A stretch of DNA of 58,410 bases, from the IMG/VR virus record IMGVR_UViG_3300035698_005597, positions 1 to 58,410 of that record; one strand, 5' to 3'. Of the stretch, positions 7,873 through 15,673 are shown one piece after another (position 1 is the stretch's first letter; each line of letters starts with the position of its first letter). The notes under the pieces are model-generated. The model was not told where the DNA came from and did no database searches. It worked only from the letters and a program-made list of their open reading frames with translations. Both the position numbers and the translations under genes were made by a program. Origin of the DNA: a virus.

Positions 7873-9321
7873 TTATACTATCTCTTTTTTATATTTTTTA
7901 AAAGTATTTTTTGAGTGAAGTAATTCCCTCATAGCTCGAATGATAGTTTTATTATTTATAGTATTACCATCAAGATAAATTTTATGTGCTAACTCCCGAT
8001 AATCTGATTGAGTCAGCTCGTGTCTTTTTAATCTAAAATATGTTAACCAACTCAAACAATCTATTTCCAATGATATATATTTATTTCCATCGCTAACAGC
8101 ATTCCAACTAATTTTCAATATATTAAAAATTTCATCATCATCCGTTGGTTCTTTGATTTCTATGATTTCGTCAAATCTGCCTGTACGGACAATAGAATCT
8201 GTTATTAAACTAGCATCATTTATTGTTGCGATAAATACTACAGAAGACCCTTCTCTACTATTATCCAAAAAAGTTAATAACGGAGCTATTCTTCTTGTCT
8301 TCTCGCTAAGTTCTAGCGCATCCATATCTTCTATGAATACAACACAACGCCCCAAATTATTAACAAAATTTGATAATCGTTCAATACAACTTTCATCATT
8401 AATATTTGATGCTGTAGTATATAAAATAGGATAGTTTTTTAATTCATGTTCTAGTTTTAATAATATTGTAGTCTTACCCGTTCCAGGATTACCCAGAAAC
8501 AAATAACCACGCCTCTGATTGTTATCTAATATCTTACCGACATTAGTAACTAATTTATCAAAATCCATAGTATGTATATCGAAATTTATAGGTTCTGATC
8601 GAGGTCTTGTTCTTAATTGATAACTTTCGAATATAATAATGTTTTTGTCAAATCCCATACTATCCATATATTTGGCATTAGTCATATCAACAAAATCTAT
8701 TGTCTTTATAACACTTGAAGACGATATATATGCTTTATAAAATGTATATTGGTTTCCCCACCCATGAATCGTGTTATTATTTATTTCTAATAAAATTTTT
8801 TCCCCTTTCCAATCAAATACAGCACAAAATTTCTCACCCTCAATGGTATCCATCTTTTTGCCGGTTTTTAAATTATAAAACCCGCCAAGAGTTGCGCCAT
8901 CATATTCATTACTATCAACCGTAAACATCCATTCCAATAACTCGTGCGAGAAATTAATCTCTTCATCGCGAGGTCGTCGTTGTACCCAAATATCCCCATC
9001 CCCATTATAATCAATACCTAATAACGAATGAATGTATCTTTCTCGCTTATCTTCCATAGAATCTTTATTTTTATAATATAACGATACCTTATTATAACAA
9101 TCATACCCAACCATCCCAAATGAAACTACATGCCCCATTTGGGATAGATATTTATTCTTCTTGAATATAGGAATATTATTTAATCCTTGAGACATAATCA
9201 TAATAACTGATGTTATCCCGCCATATTCGCTGATAAGATTCTTTAATAAGTTATCTTTACCACTATCAGAATTTTGATCAGATATATCTGTCGCTCTCAC
9301 TTCCCCTGGACTACTACTCAT
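7873..9321 (-). CDS. BCS1-like AAA ATPase
   Basis: 482 residues. The C-terminal half is a classic AAA domain: Walker A GNPGTGKTT at 277-285, Walker B VVFIEDMDAL, sensor 1 ATIN and the arginine motif RTGRFD. RGYLFLGNPGTGKT and the C-terminal layout are closest to BCS1-type ATPases. The N-terminal half has a possible membrane-associated segment (about 35-75) and a mixed domain (about 110-250). It may remodel or translocate a protein; no partner is evident. First gene of its operon after a small gene at 9334. Confidence 0.85.
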   Translation of the reverse strand: MSSSPGEVRATDISDQNSDSGKDNLLKNLISEYGGITSVIMIMSQGLNNIPIFKKNKYLSQMGHVVSFGMVGYDCYNKVSLYYKNKDSMEDKRERYIHSLLGIDYNGDGDIWVQRRPRDEEINFSHELLEWMFTVDSNEYDGATLGGFYNLKTGKKMDTIEGEKFCAVFDWKGEKILLEINNNTIHGWGNQYTFYKAYISSSSVIKTIDFVDMTNAKYMDSMGFDKNIIIFESYQLRTRPRSEPINFDIHTMDFDKLVTNVGKILDNNQRRGYLFLGNPGTGKTTILLKLEHELKNYPILYTTASNINDESCIERLSNFVNNLGRCVVFIEDMDALELSEKTRRIAPLLTFLDNSREGSSVVFIATINDASLITDSIVRTGRFDEIIEIKEPTDDDEIFNILKISWNAVSDGNKYISLEIDCLSWLTYFRLKRHELTQSDYRELAHKIYLDGNTINNKTIIRAMRELLHSKNTFKKYKKEIV

Positions 9322-9333
9322 AAAACCACTCCA

Positions 9334-9609
9334 TTACATTAAATCCCAAAAGCATTCATTAACTATGTCGGTAAATTCTGAATCAATATTTTGTGTTGGT
9401 GTTGGCATACTCCTACCGCCCACTATTCTGTACACTTCGTCTGTTTGCTCACATATGGCTCGATACAGCTTCCCGCCATACCCAGCATCTAATACCATCA
9501 ATGCACCATCAGTCTTACCTCTAGGCATACCATACCACGTATTAGATAGATTCCAAGTCTTCTGATCTTCCCAATAATATTCAATTCTATAAGTTTTCTT
9601 CTGAGCCAT
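9334..9609 (-). CDS. Hypothetical protein, 91 residues
   Basis: Starts MAQKKTYRIEYYWEDQKTW; an in-frame GTG two codons earlier is possible. No recognised domain; aromatic-rich N-terminal beta segment. The promoter at 9638-9666 lies about 30 bases upstream, making this the first gene of the operon running through the AAA ATPase and DNA ligase. Confidence 0.55.
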   Translation of the reverse strand: MAQKKTYRIEYYWEDQKTWNLSNTWYGMPRGKTDGALMVLDAGYGGKLYRAICEQTDEVYRIVGGRSMPTPTQNIDSEFTDIVNECFWDLM

Positions 9610-9637
9610 ACCCACTCTTATCGGTTAAGTTTATAAT

Positions 9638-9666
9638 AATATATATTATTTCTTACTATAAGTCAA
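9638..9666 (-). promoter_or_regulatory. Sigma70-like promoter TTGACT-N17-TATATT
   Basis: TTGACT (9666-9661), 17 bases, TATATT (9643-9638) on the minus strand, about 30 bases before the gene at 9609. Same spacing and -10 box as the other copies; it probably drives the ATPase-ligase-phosphoesterase operon. Confidence 0.75.
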
Positions 9667-9718
9667 GAGTTATTTATTATCATCATCAAACATACCCCCA
9701 TTTTGATACCCTAATATA

Positions 9719-9754
9719 CAAAAAAAGGACTTGAAAAGTCAAGTCCTTTTTTTT
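9719..9754 (-). terminator. Rho-independent terminator
   Basis: GGACTTG (9727-9733) and CAAGTCC (9740-9746) with loop AAAAGT, flanked by A8 and T8, so it could work in both directions. It ends the secreted-protein operon (11815-9776). Confidence 0.85.
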
Positions 9755-9775
9755 AATTATTAAAATTAATCTATA

Positions 9776-10447
9776 TTATTTCTTGTGAACACCTATCACT
9801 CGTACATATCTACCATTAAGTTCATTAACAGCATCTTCCATAATAGTTTCAGCTCTAACGCTTAGTTCAATATAAGCTACATATGAACCTGAGCCTACAA
9901 CTCTACCATTTCTATTCCTACCATCCCAAACACAAACACCAACTGATTGCCCATCTTGGTCTTTATTAAAATAAACTTGTAGTGCTTTGACTACATTGTT
10001 ACCAACCGCATCAAATATATCTACTCTACCCCTTGACCCCATTTCATCCAATACTCTATCCGAAAAAATAATAATAGCGGTACCTTGATTTGGCATCCCA
10101 TAGAATGATATTTGAAATCTATCATCCATTTCTGGGTTAATTGTTTTTACATTATTACCAATTATTTCAAATGGATTTGGAACTACAAAAACATCCAATT
10201 CCATATGTGGGATAATTAAAACATATAAAGGTGTCACTTCACTAGTATTACCTGCATTATCTTCGGCTACAACTGTAAATGAATCTAATGTTGCTTGTTT
10301 GGTATCATTAGTATCTGTATGTTTATAAGTGATAGTATCGTCACTCAAAACAACAGCACCAAAGATAGGATTTTCTCTGATGGTTAATTTATAATCATCA
10401 GAGAAAACAAACACAGCTACGAGTATTACCCATAATAGTGATTTCAT
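9776..10447 (-). CDS. Secreted protein with cadherin-like and FlgD-Ig-like segments
   Basis: 223 residues. An N-terminal signal peptide (MKSLLWVILVAVFVFS) is followed by a VCBS/cadherin-like module (YKLTIREN, TITYKHTD, LDSFTVVAEDNAGNTSEVTPLYVLII). The second half has VPNPFEI and ends with WDGRNRNGRVVGSGSYVAYI, the hallmark of the FlgD Ig-like fold found at C-termini of secreted proteins of several didermic phyla. It is presumably exported from the infected cell or displayed on the virion. The 10459-10845 product carries the same cadherin-like module. No strong RBS; short gap to the upstream gene. Confidence 0.7.
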   Translation of the reverse strand: MKSLLWVILVAVFVFSDDYKLTIRENPIFGAVVLSDDTITYKHTDTNDTKQATLDSFTVVAEDNAGNTSEVTPLYVLIIPHMELDVFVVPNPFEIIGNNVKTINPEMDDRFQISFYGMPNQGTAIIIFSDRVLDEMGSRGRVDIFDAVGNNVVKALQVYFNKDQDGQSVGVCVWDGRNRNGRVVGSGSYVAYIELSVRAETIMEDAVNELNGRYVRVIGVHKK

Positions 10448-10458
10448 AATAGTTAACT

Positions 10459-10845
10459 TTAGTTATCGTCGTCGGTAACTGTTGGACCCCAAGTCTTAGA
10501 ACCACCCTCAATAACTGTAATCGTATCGCTTACAACATACGGCGCATTATCGTTCACAGGGGTGATTAAAATATATAGCCAAGCTTTAGGTCCGATATTA
10601 TCAGCTTCATCTACTGCGTGTAGCTGAATTGAATCAAGAACACCTATGGTTGACACACCACCCACACTAAACACAGGTGAGTCTGTTGGAACTACTGAAC
10701 CATCATGCACATATGTTAGGGTTGTAGAATCCGGAGTATTAATTGTCGTAGCACCTTGTCCGCCATCTTGATCAAGGTGAAGTTTGTACGTGTCAGCCAT
10801 CACTAAGCTTGCTAACACAATTAGCATAAGAAAAATTTTATTCAT
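10459..10845 (-). CDS. Secreted single cadherin/VCBS-like module protein
   Basis: 128 residues: signal peptide MNKIFLMLIVLASLVMA, then a VCBS/cadherin-like module (TYKLHLDQDGGQG, LTYVHDGS, LDSIQLHAVDEADNIG, LYILITPVND), ending with the first part of another module (SDTITVIEGGSKTWGPTVTD). The module is paralogous to the N-terminus of the 9776 product, and the tail resembles the tail of the 10886 product. RBS GAGGT and a late promoter (10874-10881) lie upstream. Likely extracellular; exact role unknown. Confidence 0.65.
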   Translation of the reverse strand: MNKIFLMLIVLASLVMADTYKLHLDQDGGQGATTINTPDSTTLTYVHDGSVVPTDSPVFSVGGVSTIGVLDSIQLHAVDEADNIGPKAWLYILITPVNDNAPYVVSDTITVIEGGSKTWGPTVTDDDN

Positions 10846-10873
10846 ACTATACCTCTTTTGTTAAATATGTAAC

Positions 10874-10881
10874 TATTTATA
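10874..10881 (-). promoter_or_regulatory. T4-type late promoter TATAAATA
   Basis: TATAAATA on the minus strand, 28 bases before the ATG at 10845, overlapping nothing but the end of the gap to the upstream gene. This box recurs before virion-type genes in the window. Confidence 0.6.
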
Positions 10882-10885
10882 TTAT

Positions 10886-11815
10886 TTACTCATCTTCGTT
10901 ATCTTCGTTATCTTCGTCCGTGACTATTGGTTCCCAATTAACAATATGAGCCTCCAAACATAATACTGTATCAGAAATCACAACAGGGCTACAAATATTT
11001 AATTTTTTAAATATGATACCACACCCTCCATTAAAATCTATCAAATTAATTTTATCCGCAAACACCTGTCCGACTAATTTAGATTTACTATTAAACTTAA
11101 CCTCCGCGTGTTCCGCTACAATCGAGGCATTTATCTCGGCTAACGATCTAAATAAAATTGTATTATTAGATATTTGACATAACTTCACACGCCCATACCC
11201 CGTAGAATCTTGAACAACAAACTTAGCACCACTTCGTAAGCTTATACTATTTTTAACAAATATCTCTGTGAAATATGATCCACTATTATTAGGGATAATT
11301 GTTACCTTTTCGCCCCAACCAATATTTATGTTTTCGAAATGATATATTCCCGCCATTAACACAACATTTTGACCAAAGCTAGGATTCAAATCTTTATATT
11401 GACCACCAATATAAACACCATTAGTCGCATCTACCACCCCATAAAATGTTACACCACTCAAATCAGGAAATATTGGCTCCACATCATAAACAGGTTTTAA
11501 TGAATCAACATACCCACCATTAATAACATTAAATGATGTAGCACCACCAAAAGATTCAAAGGTTAGTGTATCCCCTTGTACATCCCAATTATTACCATCA
11601 ATTTCACCTATGTATGCTTTAGTTCTAACATAAACCAAATTACCTTTATTATCCCACACACCAGGAGTACCAACAATTCCATTATAGGGGGTTTTGCATT
11701 TCCAATTATTGGTTATTGTTGATTGAGCATAAATGGAATGTTCAAGCATAAATGGATCTATTGTTATACTATACACTATAGATGATGCTAATAAAAGCAT
11801 TGTAATACATTTCAT
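10886..11815 (-). CDS. Secreted protein with beta-helix-like body
   Basis: 309 residues from the ATG at 11815, chosen because AGGAGG stands just before it and the product begins with a signal peptide (MKCITMLLLASSIVYS). The middle has repeated short strands (AGIYHFENINIGWGEKVTII, SISLRSGAKFVVQD, ILFRSLAEINASIV, KSKLVGQVFADKI) like the choice-of-anchor or polymer-type beta-helix seen in secreted bacterial proteins. The C-terminus holds SDTVLCLEAHIVNWEPIVTD and an acidic NED repeat, matching the tail of the next protein. Possibly an adhesin or surface protein; function not proven. Confidence 0.6.
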   Translation of the reverse strand: MKCITMLLLASSIVYSITIDPFMLEHSIYAQSTITNNWKCKTPYNGIVGTPGVWDNKGNLVYVRTKAYIGEIDGNNWDVQGDTLTFESFGGATSFNVINGGYVDSLKPVYDVEPIFPDLSGVTFYGVVDATNGVYIGGQYKDLNPSFGQNVVLMAGIYHFENINIGWGEKVTIIPNNSGSYFTEIFVKNSISLRSGAKFVVQDSTGYGRVKLCQISNNTILFRSLAEINASIVAEHAEVKFNSKSKLVGQVFADKINLIDFNGGCGIIFKKLNICSPVVISDTVLCLEAHIVNWEPIVTDEDNEDNEDE

Positions 11816-11832
11816 GTGACCTCCTTTATTTT

Positions 11833-11846
11833 TATTTATATAAATA
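11833..11846. promoter_or_regulatory. Palindromic divergent late promoter
   Basis: TATTTATATAAATA gives TATAAATA on both strands: minus 11840-11833 toward the secreted-protein gene, and plus 11839-11846 toward the metallo-beta-lactamase gene. It lies in the only gap between these divergent genes. On the minus side the expected start leaves a very short leader. Confidence 0.55.
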
Positions 11847-11884
11847 AAAATAAGAAATAATTTCACTTTTTGATGGTGGTAAAT

Positions 11885-13288
11885 ATGAGCTATATATCGT
11901 TTCTTGGGGCTGTTAATGAAGTAACCGGAAGTAAGATAAAAATTGAATCTAGTAAATCGAATGTGTTATTAGATTGTGGTATGTATCAGGGACACAAAGA
12001 CGAGGCTTTTCTAAAAAATAAAGAATTCTCGGAAAATACACCCGAAGTTGATGCGTGTATCCTTTCACACGCGCACATAGACCACTCAGGAAGCCTCCCA
12101 ATGCTAGTTAAGAATGGTTATAGAGGTAAAATCTATTCAACACCCCCTACAGCCGATCTATGTAAGCATATGCTCAAAGATTCTGTTACTGTTTTCACCA
12201 AAGAACTACCTATAATCAATAAAATTCTAAGAAAAAAGAATATACCGTGTGTTGTGTCGCCGCTATACTCACTAGATGATGTTGAATCTTGTATTGATAA
12301 ATTTGTGCCTATACATTATGGTAAAGATGTTAAGATCAATAATACATTATCATTTTCATTTCACGATTCGTGTCATATCTTAGGTTCAGCATCAGTTAAA
12401 GTTAATGTTAAAGAATCTAGTGTAACACACAGAGTATGGTACACATCAGATTTAGGTCACGACTCATCATTATTGTGTGGTGAACCAAAACCGCCTGTTG
12501 ATATTGATTATCTAGTAATAGAATCAACATACGGGAATAAAAAACGAATAGAAGAAGATGTTAATCAAAAAGTGCTAGACTGTATCAATGATGCGTGTAA
12601 GCGTGGTGGTAAAGTGATTATTCCTGCTTTTTCTGTTGGTAGAATGCAAACTATGATTTTAATTATACATAAACTTCATATCATGGGGCTTATACCTGAT
12701 ATACCCATTTATGTTGATAGCCCTCTCGGTATTAAAGTTACTAGACTATATGAACAATATGACTACCAAATAAGAAATGATACTATAAAATTCTTCACTG
12801 ATAATGGGTTTGACCCATTCGAAGGACCGATGATAAAATATGTTGAAGATATGGAAGAGTCTAATAGAGTTTCATTGAGTTCTGAGAGAAGTATCATAAT
12901 TTCTGCATCGGGCATGATGAATGGCGGTAGAATTGTTGAACATGCTAAAAATACTGTGGGGGATAAAAACTCAACAATATTGTTTGTGGGGTATAATGCT
13001 ATTGATACTTTAGGAAGACGATTACAAGAAAATAATGGGAGTGTAACCATTAATGGTGAATCGTATAGAGTCCGTTGTAAGATAGAATCTATTAGCGGTT
13101 TAAGTGCCCACGCCGATTTGAACCAATTAATTACATATGTTAAACGATGTGCATCGTCCAACGCTATAAAAAAGATATTTCTAATTCACGGCGATGAAGA
13201 CGCTATACTAAATATGAAAAGAGTGTTAAACAATAAAGGTATAACCAATGTGGTTATACCTGAACTTAATAAAAAATATAAACTGTAA
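11885..13288 (+). CDS. Beta-CASP metallo-beta-lactamase nuclease
   Basis: 467 residues from the ATG at 11885; the family start MSYISFLGAVNEVTGS and a GGTGG upstream favour it over ATG 11873. Motif 2 is SHAHIDHSG (H62, H64, D66, H67), with SCHILGSASV and SDLGHD later. The beta-CASP part has PAFSVGRMQ and SASGMMNGGRIVEH, and the RMMBL end has SGLSAHADLNQL and LIHGD. This is the CPSF/YSH1-like class of RNA endo- or exonucleases. It is unusual in a phage and one of few plus-strand genes. It may process host or phage mRNA; that role is inference. Confidence 0.92.
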   Translation: MSYISFLGAVNEVTGSKIKIESSKSNVLLDCGMYQGHKDEAFLKNKEFSENTPEVDACILSHAHIDHSGSLPMLVKNGYRGKIYSTPPTADLCKHMLKDSVTVFTKELPIINKILRKKNIPCVVSPLYSLDDVESCIDKFVPIHYGKDVKINNTLSFSFHDSCHILGSASVKVNVKESSVTHRVWYTSDLGHDSSLLCGEPKPPVDIDYLVIESTYGNKKRIEEDVNQKVLDCINDACKRGGKVIIPAFSVGRMQTMILIIHKLHIMGLIPDIPIYVDSPLGIKVTRLYEQYDYQIRNDTIKFFTDNGFDPFEGPMIKYVEDMEESNRVSLSSERSIIISASGMMNGGRIVEHAKNTVGDKNSTILFVGYNAIDTLGRRLQENNGSVTINGESYRVRCKIESISGLSAHADLNQLITYVKRCASSNAIKKIFLIHGDEDAILNMKRVLNNKGITNVVIPELNKKYKL

Positions 13289-13292
13289 AATA

Positions 13293-13396
13293 TATAACTA
13301 TTGAAAATGAGAAGGACAGTGGATTGCAAGCCATTTTCTTACTGTTCTAAGAATTACTTCTCATTCTTTTCAACTAACTCGAACAGGAGTGACAAT
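13293..13396 (+). promoter_or_regulatory. Structured 5' leader of homing gene, copy 1
   Basis: TATAACTA (13293-13300), one base off the late box, is followed nine bases later by a three-way junction: P1 GAGAAG/CTTCTC (13309-13314/13357-13362, extendable by AT pairs), P2 TGG/CCA (13320-13322/13331-13333), P3 TTCTTA/TAAGAA (13336-13341/13348-13353) with loop CTGTTC. A 4-bp hairpin ACTC/GAGT (13377-13390) then covers the AGGAG of the ribosome site; its loop GAACAG is the exact complement of the P3 loop. The copy at 26105-26194 has the same layout with compensating changes. No known riboswitch or ribozyme class recognised. Confidence 0.75.
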
Positions 13397-14076
13397 ATGG
13401 GTAAAAACTTACCACAGAAGAATTTATAGAACGTGCCGTGTCGATACACGGGAATAAATATAATTATGCTAAATCAGAATATTATGGCACTGATGTTAAG
13501 ATATATATTTACTGTAACTCGTGTAAAAAATATTTCCCACAAGCACCATCCGACCACTTATGCGGTAAAGGATGCAAATCATGCGCCGTTATACAATGTC
13601 ATAATCGTCAACGATATGACACACAAACATTTGTAGAGAAGTCAAAACACACACACGGAGACAAATTTGATTATTCTAAATCAATATATGTCAATTCTAA
13701 AACCAAATTAACCATAATATGTGATGATTGTCATCACGAATTCACACAATTACCATCCGCACACTTGCGTGGATACAGTTGCCCTAAATGTGCATCTAAA
13801 TTAAGAATATCAAATAATAGAAATGATACATCATTTTTCACAACAAAGGCAATAAAAACACACGGTACGCGATACAAATACGATAAAGTATCATACATAA
13901 ACAACAAAACAAAAGTAGAAATATATTGCAATCATTGTAAGTCATATTTTTGGCAAAACCCTAAAACTCATATAAATGGTTCGGGGTGTCCTAAATGTGT
14001 ATCATCTAAAGGCGAACTACAAATCAAAAAATATTTGATTAAACATAATATTAACCATACACACCTCATAATTTAA
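13397..14076 (+). pseudogene. Decayed zinc-ribbon homing endonuclease gene
   Basis: The ATG at 13397 behind AGGAGT opens a frame that stops after ten codons. A one-base shift in the A-run (13402-13406 region) gives TTEEFIERAVSIHGNKYNY and continues open to 14076. The body has three repeats of the HGxKYxY...TKxxIxCxxCxxxFxQxPxxHLxGxGCxxC type (zinc-ribbon, DUF723-like). Compared with the intact paralogue at 26195, everything after SSKGELQIKKYLI is missing, so the nuclease domain is lost. It follows the metallo-beta-lactamase gene by a few bases. Best read as a dead homing gene with a preserved leader. Confidence 0.75.
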
Positions 14077-14104
14077 AAGAACAATCAATAATTTCAACAC
14101 TAAT

Positions 14105-14133
14105 AATATATAATATGTTTTTCAAAAAGTCAA
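14105..14133 (-). promoter_or_regulatory. Sigma70-like promoter facing the dead homing gene
   Basis: TTGACT (14133-14128), 17 bases, TATATT (14110-14105) on the minus strand. It points into the antisense of the plus-strand homing remnant and metallo-beta-lactamase gene, with no minus-strand gene until 11815. It may be an orphaned promoter separated from its genes by the plus-strand block, or a source of antisense RNA. Confidence 0.65.
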
Positions 14134-14140
14134 GAGTAAA

Positions 14141-14173
14141 ATGAAAAAGTTTCCAATAAGGAAACTTTTTCAT
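14141..14173 (-). terminator. Rho-independent terminator
   Basis: 14-bp stem, ATGAAAAAGTTTCC at 14141-14154 and its complement at 14160-14173, with T-rich flank on the minus strand. It ends the transcript of the gene at 14198-15589. Confidence 0.8.
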
Positions 14174-14197
14174 ATTTTAATTAAAATTGTGTATATA

Positions 14198-15589
14198 TTA
14201 AAAACACGATTCTAAGTAATTTTCATACTCTGTAGATTCTATTTTAACACCTCTGATTGCTTTTGATGCTAAATTAGGTTTAAAATCTCTGGGGGTCTCA
14301 CCGTCAGCACCAAAGAATGGTGGTTCTTGTGATTGTGTTCTATCACTAGCCTTACCTATAAACTCATTACTTTGAGCTTTAGTCATAGACCTACCTTTTA
14401 ATTTTTTAGCTAAGTCAGTAAACACCACAGGAGTTTCTGCTGTCATCATAGTATTGAGTAGCCCACCAAATTCTTCATCAGATAGCGGACCTTCTGTTCC
14501 TGTACCACCACCGATATTTTTTCGAGCCTCACCCGACCCATCTTGTGGTTGCTGTGCCACTTCTGCTTTCTCTAAATCATACTTATCATACATTGCATCA
14601 AAAAATGGTCTTCCGAACTTACTGATAACAGCCTCAGAAAAATCTGGTCTACTAACAGGTCCAGGATCACCCACGCCATATAATTTTATTGCGTGGAAGA
14701 TAGCATCTACCATATCGTTATCAATAGCCTTAGATGATGATATTTGTGATGCTATGCTATCAACAACAGCATCTTGTTCCGGTATGGCTTCTCTAAACCC
14801 AACTTTATTACTATCACCCCTAGTAGCCTTAGTTGCTTTTATAAGCCTATGAGAAAAAGACACAACTGCTGGATATTTTGATATTTCCTTCGGCATCTGA
14901 CTAGCATTCAAATAAACTTCTTCGAACTCTTCGTCAGGGACATTCAATATTGATGATAAACCTTTGGTTCCTGCACCTTTTGTGTGAAATGCTTTAAATG
15001 TATCCTGTATCTGATCATTAGTAAATAAATTAGGAAATTGCACAGTCTCAAGCTCTTTACCCATTTTATATAACCCTAAAACATTTTTGGTATCATTTGT
15101 ATCAGCTATATCGCGTAATCCTGCAATAAATTTAGACATTTTTTTCTCGTCGGGTTTCCCGCCAGCAAGAATATCTTTTCCTAACATAAAAAGGGAACCA
15201 AATAATGGGTTAATATTTTGTAATTTACTTTTAGACTCACCCATGTCAGAAGTACGAGATAAATCATATCTATTACCATTACTATCAAATAGTATATGAT
15301 TCAACATGCGAGCAAAAATATATGCTAGACCTTTAGACCCTTTGATATGACTATCTAATTCTAATCTAGCTATATCATCACCCATAGCACTATCTTTCAT
15401 ACTTTTAAAGTACTTACCGAAATCTCCCGCCATTTTATTTATATATGGGGTGTTAGCTAACATATTAACTTTGTCCGAAAATACTGATTCGCCATCACGA
15501 TCATCACGCTCTCGCGAACCCTTAACTTCCTTAACTTTAACACCCTTAAATTCTTCTTCTTTAATACTTACAAACTCTTTAAATTCCAT
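14198..15589 (-). CDS. Probable virion protein, 463 residues
   Basis: Start taken at 15589 because GGAGAG lies four bases before it and the N-terminus MEFKEFVSIKEEEF then resembles the short MxFxEF start of other virion-type proteins here (MRFSEHFND, MKYSLLEN). Mostly helical and charged, with a Gly/Pro-rich linker about residue 355-385 (EARKNIGGGTGTEGP). A late promoter at 15640-15647 and its own terminator mark it as a single late unit. No family recognised; structural role is inference. Confidence 0.55.
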   Translation of the reverse strand: MEFKEFVSIKEEEFKGVKVKEVKGSRERDDRDGESVFSDKVNMLANTPYINKMAGDFGKYFKSMKDSAMGDDIARLELDSHIKGSKGLAYIFARMLNHILFDSNGNRYDLSRTSDMGESKSKLQNINPLFGSLFMLGKDILAGGKPDEKKMSKFIAGLRDIADTNDTKNVLGLYKMGKELETVQFPNLFTNDQIQDTFKAFHTKGAGTKGLSSILNVPDEEFEEVYLNASQMPKEISKYPAVVSFSHRLIKATKATRGDSNKVGFREAIPEQDAVVDSIASQISSSKAIDNDMVDAIFHAIKLYGVGDPGPVSRPDFSEAVISKFGRPFFDAMYDKYDLEKAEVAQQPQDGSGEARKNIGGGTGTEGPLSDEEFGGLLNTMMTAETPVVFTDLAKKLKGRSMTKAQSNEFIGKASDRTQSQEPPFFGADGETPRDFKPNLASKAIRGVKIESTEYENYLESCF

Positions 15590-15639
15590 TACACTCTCCA
15601 TATAAACATTTGAGCTTAATATAATACATGTCACCCCAA

Positions 15640-15647
15640 TATTTATA
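15640..15647 (-). promoter_or_regulatory. T4-type late promoter TATAAATA
   Basis: TATAAATA on the minus strand about 50 bases before the ATG at 15589, in a gene-free AT-rich gap. Confidence 0.6.
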
Positions 15648-15673
15648 TAAAATATACAAAAAGTTGAATTTAA

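Noticed and set aside
12763-13161. Minus-strand ORF inside the metallo-beta-lactamase gene
   Set aside because: Shadow of the conserved plus-strand enzyme.
13309-13390. Hammerhead, twister or other self-cleaving ribozyme
   Set aside because: The three-way junction lacks the hammerhead CUGANGA and GAAA boxes and the conserved bases of the other small ribozymes that I know; a cleavage role is not excluded but has no sequence support.
13309-13390. Glutamine (glnA / downstream-peptide) riboswitch
   Set aside because: The overall idea of a junction with a long-range loop pairing is similar, but the conserved glutamine-riboswitch core sequences are missing.
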